DNA of 15,254 nucleotides from an uncultured Bacteroidales bacterium (GTDB taxonomy: Bacteria; Bacteroidota; Bacteroidia; Bacteroidales; P3), in the NCBI GenBank assembly GCA_947174375.1, contig CAMWIS010000028.1, forward strand, positions 1-15,254, in the 5' to 3' direction. Shown here piece by piece: positions 7,094 to 15,095 of the stretch. Numbering within the stretch: position 1 is the stretch's first letter; every line of letters starts with the position of its first letter. Position numbers and translations under genes: made by a program. The notes beneath the pieces were generated by a model. It made no database searches and was not told the origin of the DNA. It worked only from the letters and a program-made list of their open reading frames with translations.

Positions 7094-7155
7094 AGCTTTA
7101 TAAATTCCTTGTTTTTCAAATCAAAACAGCCATCCGTCATCTTTGCGACGACCTG

Positions 7156-7163
7156 CAAATATA
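7156..7163 (-). promoter_or_regulatory. -7 promoter element TATATTTG of the SDR operon
   Basis: A perfect TAnnTTTG on the minus strand, predicting a transcript start near 7150 and a leader of about 57 bases before the SDR start codon at 7093. The expected -33 region holds no clear TTTG, only an AT-rich stretch. Confidence 0.5.
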
Positions 7164-7165
7164 CG

Positions 7166-7196
7166 TCTGTTTTTTGAAATTTTCTATTTATCTTTG
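7166..7196 (+). promoter_or_regulatory. Predicted tatAC promoter
   Basis: TATCTTTG at 7189-7196 is a perfect -7 element. TCTG at 7166-7169, 19 bases upstream, is a one-mismatch -33. Transcription would start near 7201, leaving a leader of about 20 bases before the tatA ATG. It overlaps the -33 region expected for the divergent SDR promoter. Confidence 0.6.
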
Positions 7197-7221
7197 CGGT
7201 CTAATCCTTACTTCTTACAAG

Positions 7222-7440
7222 ATGAATTTATTATTGACTCCCCTGTTTATGGGTTTAGGCGGTCAGGAGATTCTGATTATCGCCATCATCGTGCTGTTGC
7301 TGTTCGGTGGCCGCAAGATTCCCGAACTCATGAAAGGCCTCGGCAAAGGCATCAAGAGTTTCAAGGAAGGCATGAACGGCACGGAGACGGAGTCCGACAA
7401 GCAAGAGAAGAAAGAAGCGTCCGATAAAACGGAAGCCTAA
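7222..7440 (+). CDS. tatA: Sec-independent protein translocase subunit TatA/TatE
   Basis: TatA forms the variable-size pore of the twin-arginine export system, which moves folded proteins across the inner membrane. The 72-residue product has a short N-terminus, one transmembrane helix (about 14-28, GQEILIIAIIVLLLF), the conserved FGG hinge (28-30), an amphipathic helix RKIPELMKGLGKGIKSFKEG (31-50), and a charged, disordered tail of lysine and glutamate. Length and order are normal for TatA; no separate TatB is present, consistent with the two-component TatAC systems found in many Bacteroidota. I start it at the ATG at 7222, since upstream non-ATG in-frame sequence lies within the promoter. 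tatC follows after 14 bases. Confidence 0.95.
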   Translation: MNLLLTPLFMGLGGQEILIIAIIVLLLFGGRKIPELMKGLGKGIKSFKEGMNGTETESDKQEKKEASDKTEA

Positions 7441-7454
7441 GCGGTCAATAAGCC

Positions 7455-8198
7455 ATGGCTGAACCGACGAACGTTTCGTTCTGGGATCATCTGGACGAAC
7501 TGCGTAAAGTGCTGTTCAAAGCCTTGGCCGCCTTGGGCATCGTCAGCATCGCGGCCTTTTGCTTTAAGGACTGGCTGTTCGATTTCCTGCTCCGGCCGCG
7601 TCAGATGGCCGATACGGCGGAAGCCCTGCCGATGATCAGCACGCAGCTGACCTCCCAGTTTTCGGCCCACATCAAGGCGGCCTTTTCCGCGGCCTTGTTG
7701 ATTTGCCTGCCCTATTGGCTTTATTTGGGTTTCGGTTTCCTCAAACCCGCCCTCTATCCGAAAGAGAAAAAAGCCGTCGGCCGCGTGTTCGCCGCCTCCT
7801 ATCTGCTCTTTTTAGCGGGGCTCGCCGTCGCCTATTTCATCCTGTTCCCGTTCGCCTACCGCTTTTTATTCGCCTATCGCGTGAGCGACAGCGTTTTGCC
7901 GTTCATCACGCTCGATTCCTATCTCGGCACGTTCATGACGCTCGCGCTGCTCATGGGGCTGTTGTTCGAACTGCCGATTCTCGTTTGGCTCCTGGCCTAT
8001 CTGGGTATCGTCAACCGGCAGCTGCTGCGGAAATACCGCCGCCACGCCTATGTCGCCATCGTGACGCTGGCGGCCATCGTGACCCCGACGACCGACGTGT
8101 TCACGCTGGCGCTCACGTCCCTGCCCATTCTGTTGCTCTACGAATTAAGCGTGTTCATCGCGGGGCGCACCGAAAAGCGGCGCCAAGCCGAAGCTTAG
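7455..8198 (+). CDS. tatC: Sec-independent protein translocase TatC
   Basis: TatC is the polytopic receptor that recognises twin-arginine signal peptides at the inner membrane. The 247-residue product has the cytoplasmic N-terminal signature SFWDHLDELRK (8-18), six predicted membrane helices (about 21-36, 73-93, 111-135, 155-171, 174-185 and 199-235 covering the last two), the FLKPALYPKEKK loop (95-106), the FELP motif with E172, and TPTTDVFT (210-217) before the last helix. The charged C-terminal tail is short. It lies 14 bases after tatA in the same operon and converges on copA, with the two stop codons nine bases apart. Confidence 0.96.
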   Translation: MAEPTNVSFWDHLDELRKVLFKALAALGIVSIAAFCFKDWLFDFLLRPRQMADTAEALPMISTQLTSQFSAHIKAAFSAALLICLPYWLYLGFGFLKPALYPKEKKAVGRVFAASYLLFLAGLAVAYFILFPFAYRFLFAYRVSDSVLPFITLDSYLGTFMTLALLMGLLFELPILVWLLAYLGIVNRQLLRKYRRHAYVAIVTLAAIVTPTTDVFTLALTSLPILLLYELSVFIAGRTEKRRQAEA

Positions 8199-8213
8199 CG
8201 TCGCGCGTTAAGC
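8193..8213. terminator. Symmetrical hairpin spanning the tatC and copA stop codons
   Basis: GCTTAGCG (8193-8200), loop TCGCG, CGTTAAGC (8206-8213): an 8-bp stem with one G-T wobble. The tatC TAG lies in the left arm and the copA TAA (as TTA) in the right arm. There is no T-run on either side, so it is at best a weak bidirectional terminator or an RNA end-stabilising structure. Confidence 0.4.
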
Positions 8214-10445
8214 CTCCCATTTCTTGAACTTCAGCCGCAGGCTGTTGCCCACCACCGACACCGAACTGAACGCCATGGCGGCGCTCGCCAACATCGGGTT
8301 CAGCAAGAAGCCCGTAAACGGATAGAGGACGCCGGCCGCCACCGGAATGGCGATGACGTTATAGATGAACGCCCAAAACAGATTCTGTTTCACGCTCCGC
8401 ATCGTCTTGCCCGACCAGTCGATGACGCGCGGCAAGAGCGCGAGGCGGTTCTGCAAGAGCGTCACCATCGCCACCTGCATGGCCACGTCCGTCCCCTCTC
8501 CCATCGCCACGCTGACGTCGGCCACGGCCAAAGCCTGGCTGTCGTTGACGCCGTCGCCCACCATCGCGACCTTGTGGCCGGCCCGCTGCAACTCCTGTAT
8601 ATATTTCGCCTTGTCGTCAGGCAACAGGCCGCTTTTGTAATGCGTGATGCCGAGACGGTCGGCCACGCGGGCCACGGAGGCCTGATGGTCGCCGCTCAGG
8701 ATGCAGACGTCTATGCCGGCGGCCTGCAAGCCCGCCACGGCGGCCGGGGCTTCGTCCTGCAAGCGGTCGGCCACGGCCATGGCCGCCAATAGTTCGTTAC
8801 CGCGTCCCAAGACGGCCAACGTATGGCCCTGCGCCTCCCAAGGCGTCAACAGGGCGTCGGTCGCGGCGGCATCGGTCTGTTGCGCCCGCGCATAGGCGCG
8901 GCTGCCCAGCCAGTAGGTCTCGCCGGCGGCCGAGAACTGCAGGCCTTTGCCCGCCACATTCGTATAATCCGATATCTCCGGCAGTTCGGCCACGGTTTCC
9001 GCCCCGGCCGCCACCTGGGCGTCTATCCAAGCCGTCACCGCCCGCGCCACCGGATGCGTGCTCCGCATTTCGGCGACCTTGAGCAAGGCCAACAGCCGCG
9101 CCCGCTCCACCGACGGGCCGAACCAAACCGCCTGTACACCGGGCTTGCCTTCGGTCAGCGTGCCCGTCTTGTCCAGCACCACCGTATCCACACGGCACAA
9201 CTGCTCCAGCGCGGCGGCGTCCTTGATGAGCACGTGCCGTTCGGCCGCCTTGCCGATGCCCACCATGAGCGCGGTGGGCGTAGCCAAGCCCAACGCACAG
9301 GGGCACGCGATGACCAGCACCGACACCATGGCGTTCAGGGCCTCGGCGAAACGCGCCGTGCCGCCTATCGCCATCCAAACCACAAACGTCAACAACGACA
9401 AGCCCATGACCGTCGGCACAAAGATGCCGGCCACCCTGTCGGCCGTGCGCTGGATCGGGGCCTTGCTGCCCTGGGCCTCGCGCACCTTGCGGATCATGGC
9501 CGACAGGTACGTGGCTTCGCCCGAAGCCGTTACCTCCACCTGCAACGTGCCGTCGCCGTTCAGCGTGCCGGAGAGCACCTTGTCGCCGGCCTGCCGCCGA
9601 ACCGGTACCGGCTCGCCCGTCATCGTGCTTTCATCCACAAACGACTGGCCTTCCGTCACGCGGCCATCGACCGGCACTTTCTCGCCCGGCCGTATCAACA
9701 CCGTATCGCCCGGCCGCAACAGCACGATATCGACCGGCTCGAAGTTGCCGTTCCTGAGCGCCATGGCCTCTTTCGCCTGCAAGGCCACCAGGCCTTTCAA
9801 AGCCGCCGAAGTGCCCTGCTTGGCCCGTTCCTCCAAGAACTTGCCCAACAGGACGAACGCGATGATCGTGCCGGAAGCCTCGTAATACAGATGCGGATGC
9901 AAGCCGCGGCTTATCCAGAAATCGGGATAGACCGTATTGAACAGGCTGAACAGGAACGAGACCGCCGTACTCAAGGCCACGAGCGTATCCATGTCGGCCG
10001 AAAGCCGCCGCGCCTGCTTCCAGGCCCGGATATAATAATCGCGGCCGAACAGCAGCATGACCGCCAGCGACAGCACCATCATCATCCAGCCCTTGCCGGG
10101 GAAGTCCCAGCCGTGGCTCATGCCGAGCACCATCAACGGGATGGCCAAGGCCCAAGCGCCCACCACCCGTTTCTGCAAACGGCGGTAAGCTTTCCGTTGT
10201 TGCTCGGCCTGTTCCTTGAACGGGTCGGTCGTGGCCAATATCAACGTATAGCCCATGTCGGCCACCGCTTTCTGAAACGCGGCCAAATCCATATCGTCGG
10301 CCTCATAGGTCAGGCTGATCGTGCTGTCGGCGAAATTGACCTGAGCCCCCGCGACACCCGGATAGGCCACCGCCATCTTCTCCACCCGCTGGGCGCAACC
10401 GGCGCAATGCAGGCCGGTCAGCGGAAATACCGTTTTCTGTTCCAT
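8208..10445 (-). CDS. copA: Copper-translocating P-type ATPase (CopA-type, P1B-1)
   Basis: This inner-membrane pump expels Cu(I) from the cytoplasm using ATP. The 745-residue protein has one N-terminal heavy-metal-associated domain (1-70) with the metal site GLHCAGC (C14, C17), eight expected membrane helices, the actuator TGE loop (276-278), the membrane metal site CPC (381-383), the phosphorylation motif DKTGTLTEG (425-433), HP (464-465) in the nucleotide-binding domain, and hinge GDGVNDSQAL (630-639). Copper selectivity is supported by N688 with YN at 695-696 in helix 7 and by MAFSS (724-728) in helix 8, the residues that define Cu(I) pumps. Only one HMA domain is present, where many CopA proteins have two. 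Start at the ATG at 10443-10445, which begins just before the HMA domain. No copper chaperone or regulator gene is adjacent. Confidence 0.95.
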   Translation of the reverse strand: MEQKTVFPLTGLHCAGCAQRVEKMAVAYPGVAGAQVNFADSTISLTYEADDMDLAAFQKAVADMGYTLILATTDPFKEQAEQQRKAYRRLQKRVVGAWALAIPLMVLGMSHGWDFPGKGWMMMVLSLAVMLLFGRDYYIRAWKQARRLSADMDTLVALSTAVSFLFSLFNTVYPDFWISRGLHPHLYYEASGTIIAFVLLGKFLEERAKQGTSAALKGLVALQAKEAMALRNGNFEPVDIVLLRPGDTVLIRPGEKVPVDGRVTEGQSFVDESTMTGEPVPVRRQAGDKVLSGTLNGDGTLQVEVTASGEATYLSAMIRKVREAQGSKAPIQRTADRVAGIFVPTVMGLSLLTFVVWMAIGGTARFAEALNAMVSVLVIACPCALGLATPTALMVGIGKAAERHVLIKDAAALEQLCRVDTVVLDKTGTLTEGKPGVQAVWFGPSVERARLLALLKVAEMRSTHPVARAVTAWIDAQVAAGAETVAELPEISDYTNVAGKGLQFSAAGETYWLGSRAYARAQQTDAAATDALLTPWEAQGHTLAVLGRGNELLAAMAVADRLQDEAPAAVAGLQAAGIDVCILSGDHQASVARVADRLGITHYKSGLLPDDKAKYIQELQRAGHKVAMVGDGVNDSQALAVADVSVAMGEGTDVAMQVAMVTLLQNRLALLPRVIDWSGKTMRSVKQNLFWAFIYNVIAIPVAAGVLYPFTGFLLNPMLASAAMAFSSVSVVGNSLRLKFKKWEA

Positions 10446-10508
10446 AATATATTGTCTTATGCCGCGGTACGCGCTGCTATCGCGTTATCCCGCCGCCAAA
10501 TCCTTCTG

Positions 10509-10516
10509 CAATTATA
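10509..10516 (-). promoter_or_regulatory. Possible copA -7 element TATAATTG
   Basis: One mismatch from TAnnTTTG, about 63 bases before the copA start codon. The nearest TTG upstream (10534-10536) is 17 bases away, shorter than the usual 19-21, so support is weak. Confidence 0.3.
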
Positions 10517-10538
10517 GCAATAATAATCTCATCCAAGA

Positions 10539-10553
10539 TGCAACCCGGTTGCA
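10539..10553. repeat. 15-base perfect palindrome upstream of copA (possible operator)
   Basis: TGCAACC-C-GGTTGCA: two perfect 7-base arms around one base. It lies eight bases after the GT4 stop codon and just upstream of the weak copA promoter. It could be an operator for a metal-responsive regulator or the stem of a weak terminator for the GT4 gene; it lacks a following T-run, which slightly favours the first. Confidence 0.4.
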
Positions 10554-10561
10554 AAGGCCAC

Positions 10562-11713
10562 TCAACGCTTGGCCGCCATCCACCGCGCGATGGCTTCGTC
10601 AAAACGGCGCGCGCTCTCATCCCAGGAGAACTTGGTGCGTTGCAGCCGGCCGCGCGCAATCAATTCCGCCCGATAGGCCGCGTCGCAAGCCACCCGCGCC
10701 ATGCCCGCGCCAATCGAATCCACATCGTATGGGTTGACATAACAGGCCGCGTCGCCGCCCACTTCCGGCATCGACGTCACCTCCGACGTAATCACGGCCG
10801 TTTCGGCCGCAAACGCCTCCACAATCGGGATGCCGAAGCCCTCGAACTCCGACACGTAAACCATGGCCTCGGCCGCCGCCACCCAAGCGTTCAACGTATC
10901 CGGCTCCACACGGCCCGCCCAAACGATATCGTTGGCGTGAACCAACGCGGCGTAGGCCTTCTCCATACGGCGGTCGCGCCACATCGGCGTGCCGACCAAC
11001 ACGAACCGGTGCGGCAAGCCCGTTTCGGCCTTGAAACGGTCGAACGCCTGCAACATCCGCCACACATTCTTGCGCTTGTGGATGGAGCCGACATAAATAA
11101 AGTACGGGCAACCGCCGGTCAGCGTGGCCCGAACGGCGGCTTGCTCCGCCGCCGGCACCGGATGATAGGCCGCCACGGCGGCGTTATAGACGACTTCGAT
11201 ACGCCCGGCCGGCACGCCGTAACGGGCGGCGATGTCCCGGCGGCTGAAATCCGACACCGTGAACAGCAAATCCGCCCGCCGCGCGAACAACGGGAAGAAG
11301 CGGCGGTAATAGCGGCCGTGCACGCGCTTGACATAGGCCGCATCGTGTTCAAAACTCACATCGTGTATAACGTCCACGCAGGGAATCGGCCGCCCGTCGG
11401 CATCCGTGGCGTGCAACGGCATCCACCCGTCGGTGGAGACGAACAAATCCACCGCGTGCCGTTTGAGGAAACGCGGCACGCTCCATTCGAAAAACCAATA
11501 CCAAAGCCACGGATGCCGTGTGGGCGGAAACAGGACGACCGGACGCACGTTGTCGGCGAAAATAAAAGCGGGATCGGGCTTTCGGTCGAACAGGAAATAA
11601 AACGTATGCTCCGGATGCGCACCCACCCAACGGCGCAATATTTCATGCGTGAACCAACCGATGCCTTCCAGACGGCCGGCCAACAGGAGCCGGGTATTGA
11701 CCGCGATGTTCAT
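10562..11713 (-). CDS. GT4 family glycosyltransferase
   Basis: A 383-residue retaining GT-B glycosyltransferase of the GT4 family, acting in the cytoplasm or at the inner-membrane face on a nucleotide-sugar donor. The N-terminal domain opens MNIAVNTRLLLAGRLEGIGWF with the glycine-rich GRLEGIGWF loop (13-21) typical of mannosyl- or rhamnosyl-type GT4 enzymes. The C-terminal domain has VGSIHKRKN (208-216) with the donor-phosphate-binding lysine/arginine and the E-x7-E motif (E291 and E299 in EGFGIPIVEAF). Later GGDAACYVNPYDV and a TKFSWDESARRF end are also typical. No membrane helix is seen. The donor and acceptor are not readable from sequence. It follows the GT2 gene by 12 bases, so the pair is co-transcribed, and its stop lies about 115 bases before the copA start. 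Confidence 0.9.
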   Translation of the reverse strand: MNIAVNTRLLLAGRLEGIGWFTHEILRRWVGAHPEHTFYFLFDRKPDPAFIFADNVRPVVLFPPTRHPWLWYWFFEWSVPRFLKRHAVDLFVSTDGWMPLHATDADGRPIPCVDVIHDVSFEHDAAYVKRVHGRYYRRFFPLFARRADLLFTVSDFSRRDIAARYGVPAGRIEVVYNAAVAAYHPVPAAEQAAVRATLTGGCPYFIYVGSIHKRKNVWRMLQAFDRFKAETGLPHRFVLVGTPMWRDRRMEKAYAALVHANDIVWAGRVEPDTLNAWVAAAEAMVYVSEFEGFGIPIVEAFAAETAVITSEVTSMPEVGGDAACYVNPYDVDSIGAGMARVACDAAYRAELIARGRLQRTKFSWDESARRFDEAIARWMAAKR

Positions 11714-11725
11714 GCCGAACGGTCT

Positions 11726-12466
11726 CTAAGCCTTTTGCTTCCGGATGCCCTTGAACTTGCGGAAACGCAACGAGATGACGCCGAAAAACGCCTCTTTGAA
11801 AATCTTTTTGCTCATCTTGGACGTGCCCTCCCGCCGGTCGGTAAAGACAATCGACACTTCCCGCACGTCGTAGCCCAAACGGTAGGCCGTGTATTTCATT
11901 TCTATCTGGAACGCGTAGCCCACAAAACGGATGTCGTCCAAATCCATCGCCTCCAACAGGCTGCGGCGGTAGCAGACGAAGCCGGCCGTGGCGTCGCCGA
12001 TTTTCATGCCCGTCACGAAACGGACATAGGCCGAAGCGTAATACGACATGAGCACGCGGCCGATGGGCCAGTTCACGACATTGACCACATGGTTCACATA
12101 GCGCGAACCGATGGTCAAATCGGCGCCCTCTTCGGCACAGGACTTATACAGGCGTTGCAAATCGTCGGGATTATGCGAGAAATCGGCGTCCATCTCCACC
12201 ACATAACCGTAATGCCGCTGCAACGCCCATTTGAAACCGTGGATATAGGCCGTTCCCAAGCCTAACTTGCCCTTGCGTTCCTCCATGAACAGACGTTCCG
12301 GAAACTCGGCCATGAGCCGCCGCACGATGTCCGCCGTACCGTCGGGGGAATTGTCCTCCACCACGAGGATATCGAAGGCTTTGGGCAAGGAAAAGACCTT
12401 GCGGATGATTTTCTCGATATTCTCCTTCTCGTTATACGTCGGGATTATGACCAAAGTATCGTTCAT
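11726..12466 (-). CDS. GT2 polyprenyl-phosphate mannose (sugar) synthase-like glycosyltransferase
   Basis: A 246-residue GT-A glycosyltransferase strongly resembling dolichol/polyprenol-phosphate mannose synthase (DPM1, Ppm1), which transfers mannose from GDP-mannose to a polyprenyl phosphate carrier on the cytoplasmic face. Motifs in order: PTYNEKENI (9-17), VVEDNSPDGT (35-44), the metal-binding EMDADFSHNP (91-100), GSRYV (120-124), GDATAGFVCYRR (157-168) and RREGTSKMS (211-219). It has no C-terminal membrane helices, so it is of the soluble, peripheral type. Mannose is likely from the family but the sugar is not proven; other prenyl-phosphate sugar synthases share these motifs. It lies 26 bases after nqrF and 12 bases before the GT4 gene, with no terminator in between. 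Confidence 0.88.
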   Translation of the reverse strand: MNDTLVIIPTYNEKENIEKIIRKVFSLPKAFDILVVEDNSPDGTADIVRRLMAEFPERLFMEERKGKLGLGTAYIHGFKWALQRHYGYVVEMDADFSHNPDDLQRLYKSCAEEGADLTIGSRYVNHVVNVVNWPIGRVLMSYYASAYVRFVTGMKIGDATAGFVCYRRSLLEAMDLDDIRFVGYAFQIEMKYTAYRLGYDVREVSIVFTDRREGTSKMSKKIFKEAFFGVISLRFRKFKGIRKQKA

Positions 12467-12492
12467 CTGTCCTGTTTTTAAAGGTGGATGGC

Positions 12493-13737
12493 TTACGCGC
12501 CGAAATTATCGAAACGGATCATTTCAGGCGGCACGCCCAAACCGTCGAGCATCTTGACCACGGCGTCCGTCATGGCGGGAGGCCCGCAGAGGTAGTATTC
12601 GATTTCGTCGGGTTCGGGATGGTTCTTCAGGTATTGGTCGTAGATGACCTGATGGATGAAACCCGTCGGCCCCGTCCAGTTGTCGCCCGGCTGCGGGTCC
12701 GACAACGCGACGTGGAAACTGAAATTCGGGTTCTCGCGCTGGATTTCCTCGAAATCCTCCATATAAAACAGTTCCTTGACCGAACGGCCGCCGTACCAGA
12801 ACGTGGTCTTGCGGTTGGTGTGCTTGGTCTTGAACTGGTCGAAGATATGCGAACGCATCGGCGCCATACCGGCGCCACCGCCGATAAACATCATTTCGCG
12901 CTGCGTGTCCTGTACGAAGAATTCGCCGTAAGGGCCCGAAATCGTAATCTTGTCGCCCGGTTTGAGCGAATAGACATAAGAGGAGCAAACGCCCGGATTG
13001 AATTTCTGCCACTGCCCGGTCTTGCGGTCGAAAGGCGGCGTGGCGATACGGACGTTGAGCATGATGCGGTCGCCCTCGGCCGGATGGTTGGCCATCGAAT
13101 AGGCACGGAAGCAAGGCTCGGGGTTCTTCATCGTCAAATCGAACATCTTCATGCGTTCCCATTCGCTCTTATAGGGTTCGGCCACTTCGATGTCCTTGTA
13201 GTCCACCGTGCAGGCCGGCACGTCGATTTGGATATAGCCGCCGGAGCGGAAATTCAGTTTCTCGCCCTCGGGCAGCTTGACGATGAATTCCCGGATGAAC
13301 GTAGCCACATTGCGGCTGCTGACCACTTCGCATTCCCATTTGCGGATACCGAAAATGGCCGCCGGTACCTGTATCTTCAAATCGTTGCGCACCTTGACCT
13401 GACAGGCCAAACGCCAATGGTCGGCCTGCTCCTTGCGCGTAAAGAAGCCCTGCTCGGACGGCAGGATGCTGCCCCCGCCTTCCGGCACGCGCACGCGGCA
13501 CAGACCGCAACTGCCCTTGCCACCGCAGGCCGAGGGCAGAAAAATTTTCTGCGTGGCCAAAGTCGATAGCAACGAGTTGCCCATTTCCACTTCCAAATCC
13601 TTTTCGCCGTTGATTTCGAGATGCACCTTACCCTGCGGCACCAAACGTTTGCGGGCATAGAGCAGCAAACTGACCAACAGCAGGATGACGATCAGAAAGA
13701 CGGCGACGGCAGTCAATATGACAATGCTTGACGACAT
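12493..13737 (-). CDS. nqrF: Na+-translocating NADH:quinone reductase subunit F
   Basis: NqrF is the NADH-oxidising entry subunit of the sodium-pumping respiratory complex; it passes electrons from NADH through FAD to a 2Fe-2S centre on the cytoplasmic side. The 414-residue protein has one N-terminal membrane helix (about 5-27), a plant-type ferredoxin domain with cysteines C71, C77, C80 (CGGKGSCGLC) and C112 (LACQ), a ferredoxin-reductase FAD domain with RAYSMAN (211-217), and an NADH-binding domain with GGGAGMAP (286-293) and YYLCGPPAM near the C-terminus. Everything needed for catalysis is present. It is the last gene of the nqr cluster, 23 bases after nqrE, and is followed closely by two glycosyltransferase genes. 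Confidence 0.97.
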   Translation of the reverse strand: MSSSIVILTAVAVFLIVILLLVSLLLYARKRLVPQGKVHLEINGEKDLEVEMGNSLLSTLATQKIFLPSACGGKGSCGLCRVRVPEGGGSILPSEQGFFTRKEQADHWRLACQVKVRNDLKIQVPAAIFGIRKWECEVVSSRNVATFIREFIVKLPEGEKLNFRSGGYIQIDVPACTVDYKDIEVAEPYKSEWERMKMFDLTMKNPEPCFRAYSMANHPAEGDRIMLNVRIATPPFDRKTGQWQKFNPGVCSSYVYSLKPGDKITISGPYGEFFVQDTQREMMFIGGGAGMAPMRSHIFDQFKTKHTNRKTTFWYGGRSVKELFYMEDFEEIQRENPNFSFHVALSDPQPGDNWTGPTGFIHQVIYDQYLKNHPEPDEIEYYLCGPPAMTDAVVKMLDGLGVPPEMIRFDNFGA

Positions 13738-13760
13738 ATCTGTTTTTTCTTTTTAATCCA

Positions 13761-14378
13761 CTATAACTTGATTCCAAGGAAGCACATAAACGAAATGCCC
13801 ATGAGCCCCGTTACGATGAACGCGATGCCGAGGCCTTTGAGCGGCGCCGGAATGTGCGAATATTTCAATTTCTCACGGATGGCCGCGATGCCGACGATGG
13901 CCAGCCACCACCCCAGGCCCGAACCCAACGCAAAGACCGAAGCTTCGGCCAGGCTCGCGTATTCCCGCTGCTGCATGAACAGCGAACCGCCCAAAATGGC
14001 GCAGTTCACGGCGATCAACGGCAGGAAAATCCCCAACGAGGCGTACAGGGACGGCGACACCTTTTCGATGACCATCTCCAACAGTTGCACGATGCACGCG
14101 ATGGTGGCGATGAACATGATGAGCGTCAGGAAGCTCAAATCCACGTCGGCCAAAGCCGGGCTCAACCACGACAGCGCGCCCGCCTCCAACAGATAACGGT
14201 TCATCAGGTAGTTCAGCGGCACCGTAATCAGCATGACGAATACGACCGAGACGCCTAAGCCGAAAGCGGTTTTCACGTTTTTGGAGACGGCCAGATAGGA
14301 GCACATCCCCAAAAAATAGGCGAAAATCATGTTGTCGACGAAAATCGACCGGACGAATATATTGAGTAGGTTTTCCAT
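13761..14378 (-). CDS. nqrE: Na+-translocating NADH:quinone reductase subunit E
   Basis: A 205-residue inner-membrane subunit with six predicted helices. It pairs with NqrD to hold an iron or iron-sulfur centre in the middle of the membrane that takes electrons across to NqrC. The expected cysteines are present: C26 in FLGMCSYLAVSK and C126 in AVNCAILGGS, in the two symmetrical half-helices. FVDNMIFAYFLGMC and the C-terminal ISFMCFLGIKL are typical of NqrE. The related RnfA protein shares this fold, but the neighbouring ferredoxin-reductase-type NqrF identifies the complex as NQR. It lies 15 bases after nqrD and 23 bases before nqrF. Confidence 0.95.
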   Translation of the reverse strand: MENLLNIFVRSIFVDNMIFAYFLGMCSYLAVSKNVKTAFGLGVSVVFVMLITVPLNYLMNRYLLEAGALSWLSPALADVDLSFLTLIMFIATIACIVQLLEMVIEKVSPSLYASLGIFLPLIAVNCAILGGSLFMQQREYASLAEASVFALGSGLGWWLAIVGIAAIREKLKYSHIPAPLKGLGIAFIVTGLMGISFMCFLGIKL

Positions 14379-14393
14379 AATTGCAGAAATCGC

Positions 14394-15047
14394 TTAGTTT
14401 TTCTCTATCAACTCTTTATTTCTGGAACGCTGAATCCAGATGAACACGCCCACGAGAATCAGCGCCATGGGCGGCAGGATAAACAGGCCGTTGTTGGCAT
14501 AGCCGACTTCGTACAAACCCTGCGGGATGACCTGATAGCCGAACAGCGTGCCCGAGCCGAACAGTTCGCGGAAGAAGGCGATGAGCACGAGGATGAGGCC
14601 GTAGCCCACGCCGTTGCCCACGCCGTCGAGGAACGAGGGCCACGGTTTATTGGCCATCGCGAAGGCTTCGAGGCGTCCCATGACGATGCAGTTCGTGATG
14701 ATGAGGCTGACATAGACCGAAAGCTGTTTGCTGACGTCATACAGGAAGGCTTTCAGCACCTGATCGACCAAAATCACGAGGGCCGCGATAACCGTCAACT
14801 GCACGATGATGCGGATGCGGGGCGGAATCGTATTTCGCAAAAGCGAGATAATCAGGTTGGAAAACGCCGTCACCACCGTTACGGAAATGGCCATGACCAA
14901 AGCCGGCTGCAATTTCACGGTAACGGCCAATGCCGAACAGATGCCCAACACCTGCACGGTGATGGGATTGTTGCCGCCCAAAGGCGTCGTTATCAATTTC
15001 AGATTCTTGGCCGAGAACCAAGCCTCTTTCTCCTGTTGCTGTTCCAT
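14394..15047 (-). CDS. nqrD: Na+-translocating NADH:quinone reductase subunit D
   Basis: A 217-residue inner-membrane subunit homologous to NqrE in inverted orientation and its partner at the shared iron centre. It has a polar N-terminus (MEQQQEKEAWFS), the NNPITVQVLGICSALAVT block with C37, and ITNCIVMGRLEAFA with C120, the two cysteines expected to bind the metal. The remaining segments (GNGVGYGLILVLIAFFRELF, GLFILPPMALILVGVFIW) are the last helices. Start at ATG 15045-15047, 48 bases after the stop of the presumed nqrC, the largest spacer in this cluster. Confidence 0.95.
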   Translation of the reverse strand: MEQQQEKEAWFSAKNLKLITTPLGGNNPITVQVLGICSALAVTVKLQPALVMAISVTVVTAFSNLIISLLRNTIPPRIRIIVQLTVIAALVILVDQVLKAFLYDVSKQLSVYVSLIITNCIVMGRLEAFAMANKPWPSFLDGVGNGVGYGLILVLIAFFRELFGSGTLFGYQVIPQGLYEVGYANNGLFILPPMALILVGVFIWIQRSRNKELIEKN

Positions 15048-15095
15048 ATAAGCGTCGATACTTATTTCGTTCTATATAATAAAGGTAGGCGCGGT

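Noticed and set aside
7174..7221. Upstream non-ATG start for tatA
   Set aside because: It overlaps the tatA -7 element, and the ATG at 7222 gives a normal TatA N-terminus.
8823..10517. 564-codon open frame on the plus strand opposite copA
   Set aside because: Arginine/histidine/glutamine-rich translation with no recognisable domain, lying on a gene with every P-type ATPase motif.
10538..12265. 575-codon open frame on the plus strand opposite the GT4 and GT2 genes
   Set aside because: It crosses two genes with clear catalytic motifs and has no recognisable domain of its own.
13761..15047. Reading the cluster as RNF (rnfA/rnfE) instead of NQR
   Set aside because: The following gene is a membrane-anchored ferredoxin/FAD/NADH protein, which is NqrF and is absent from RNF.
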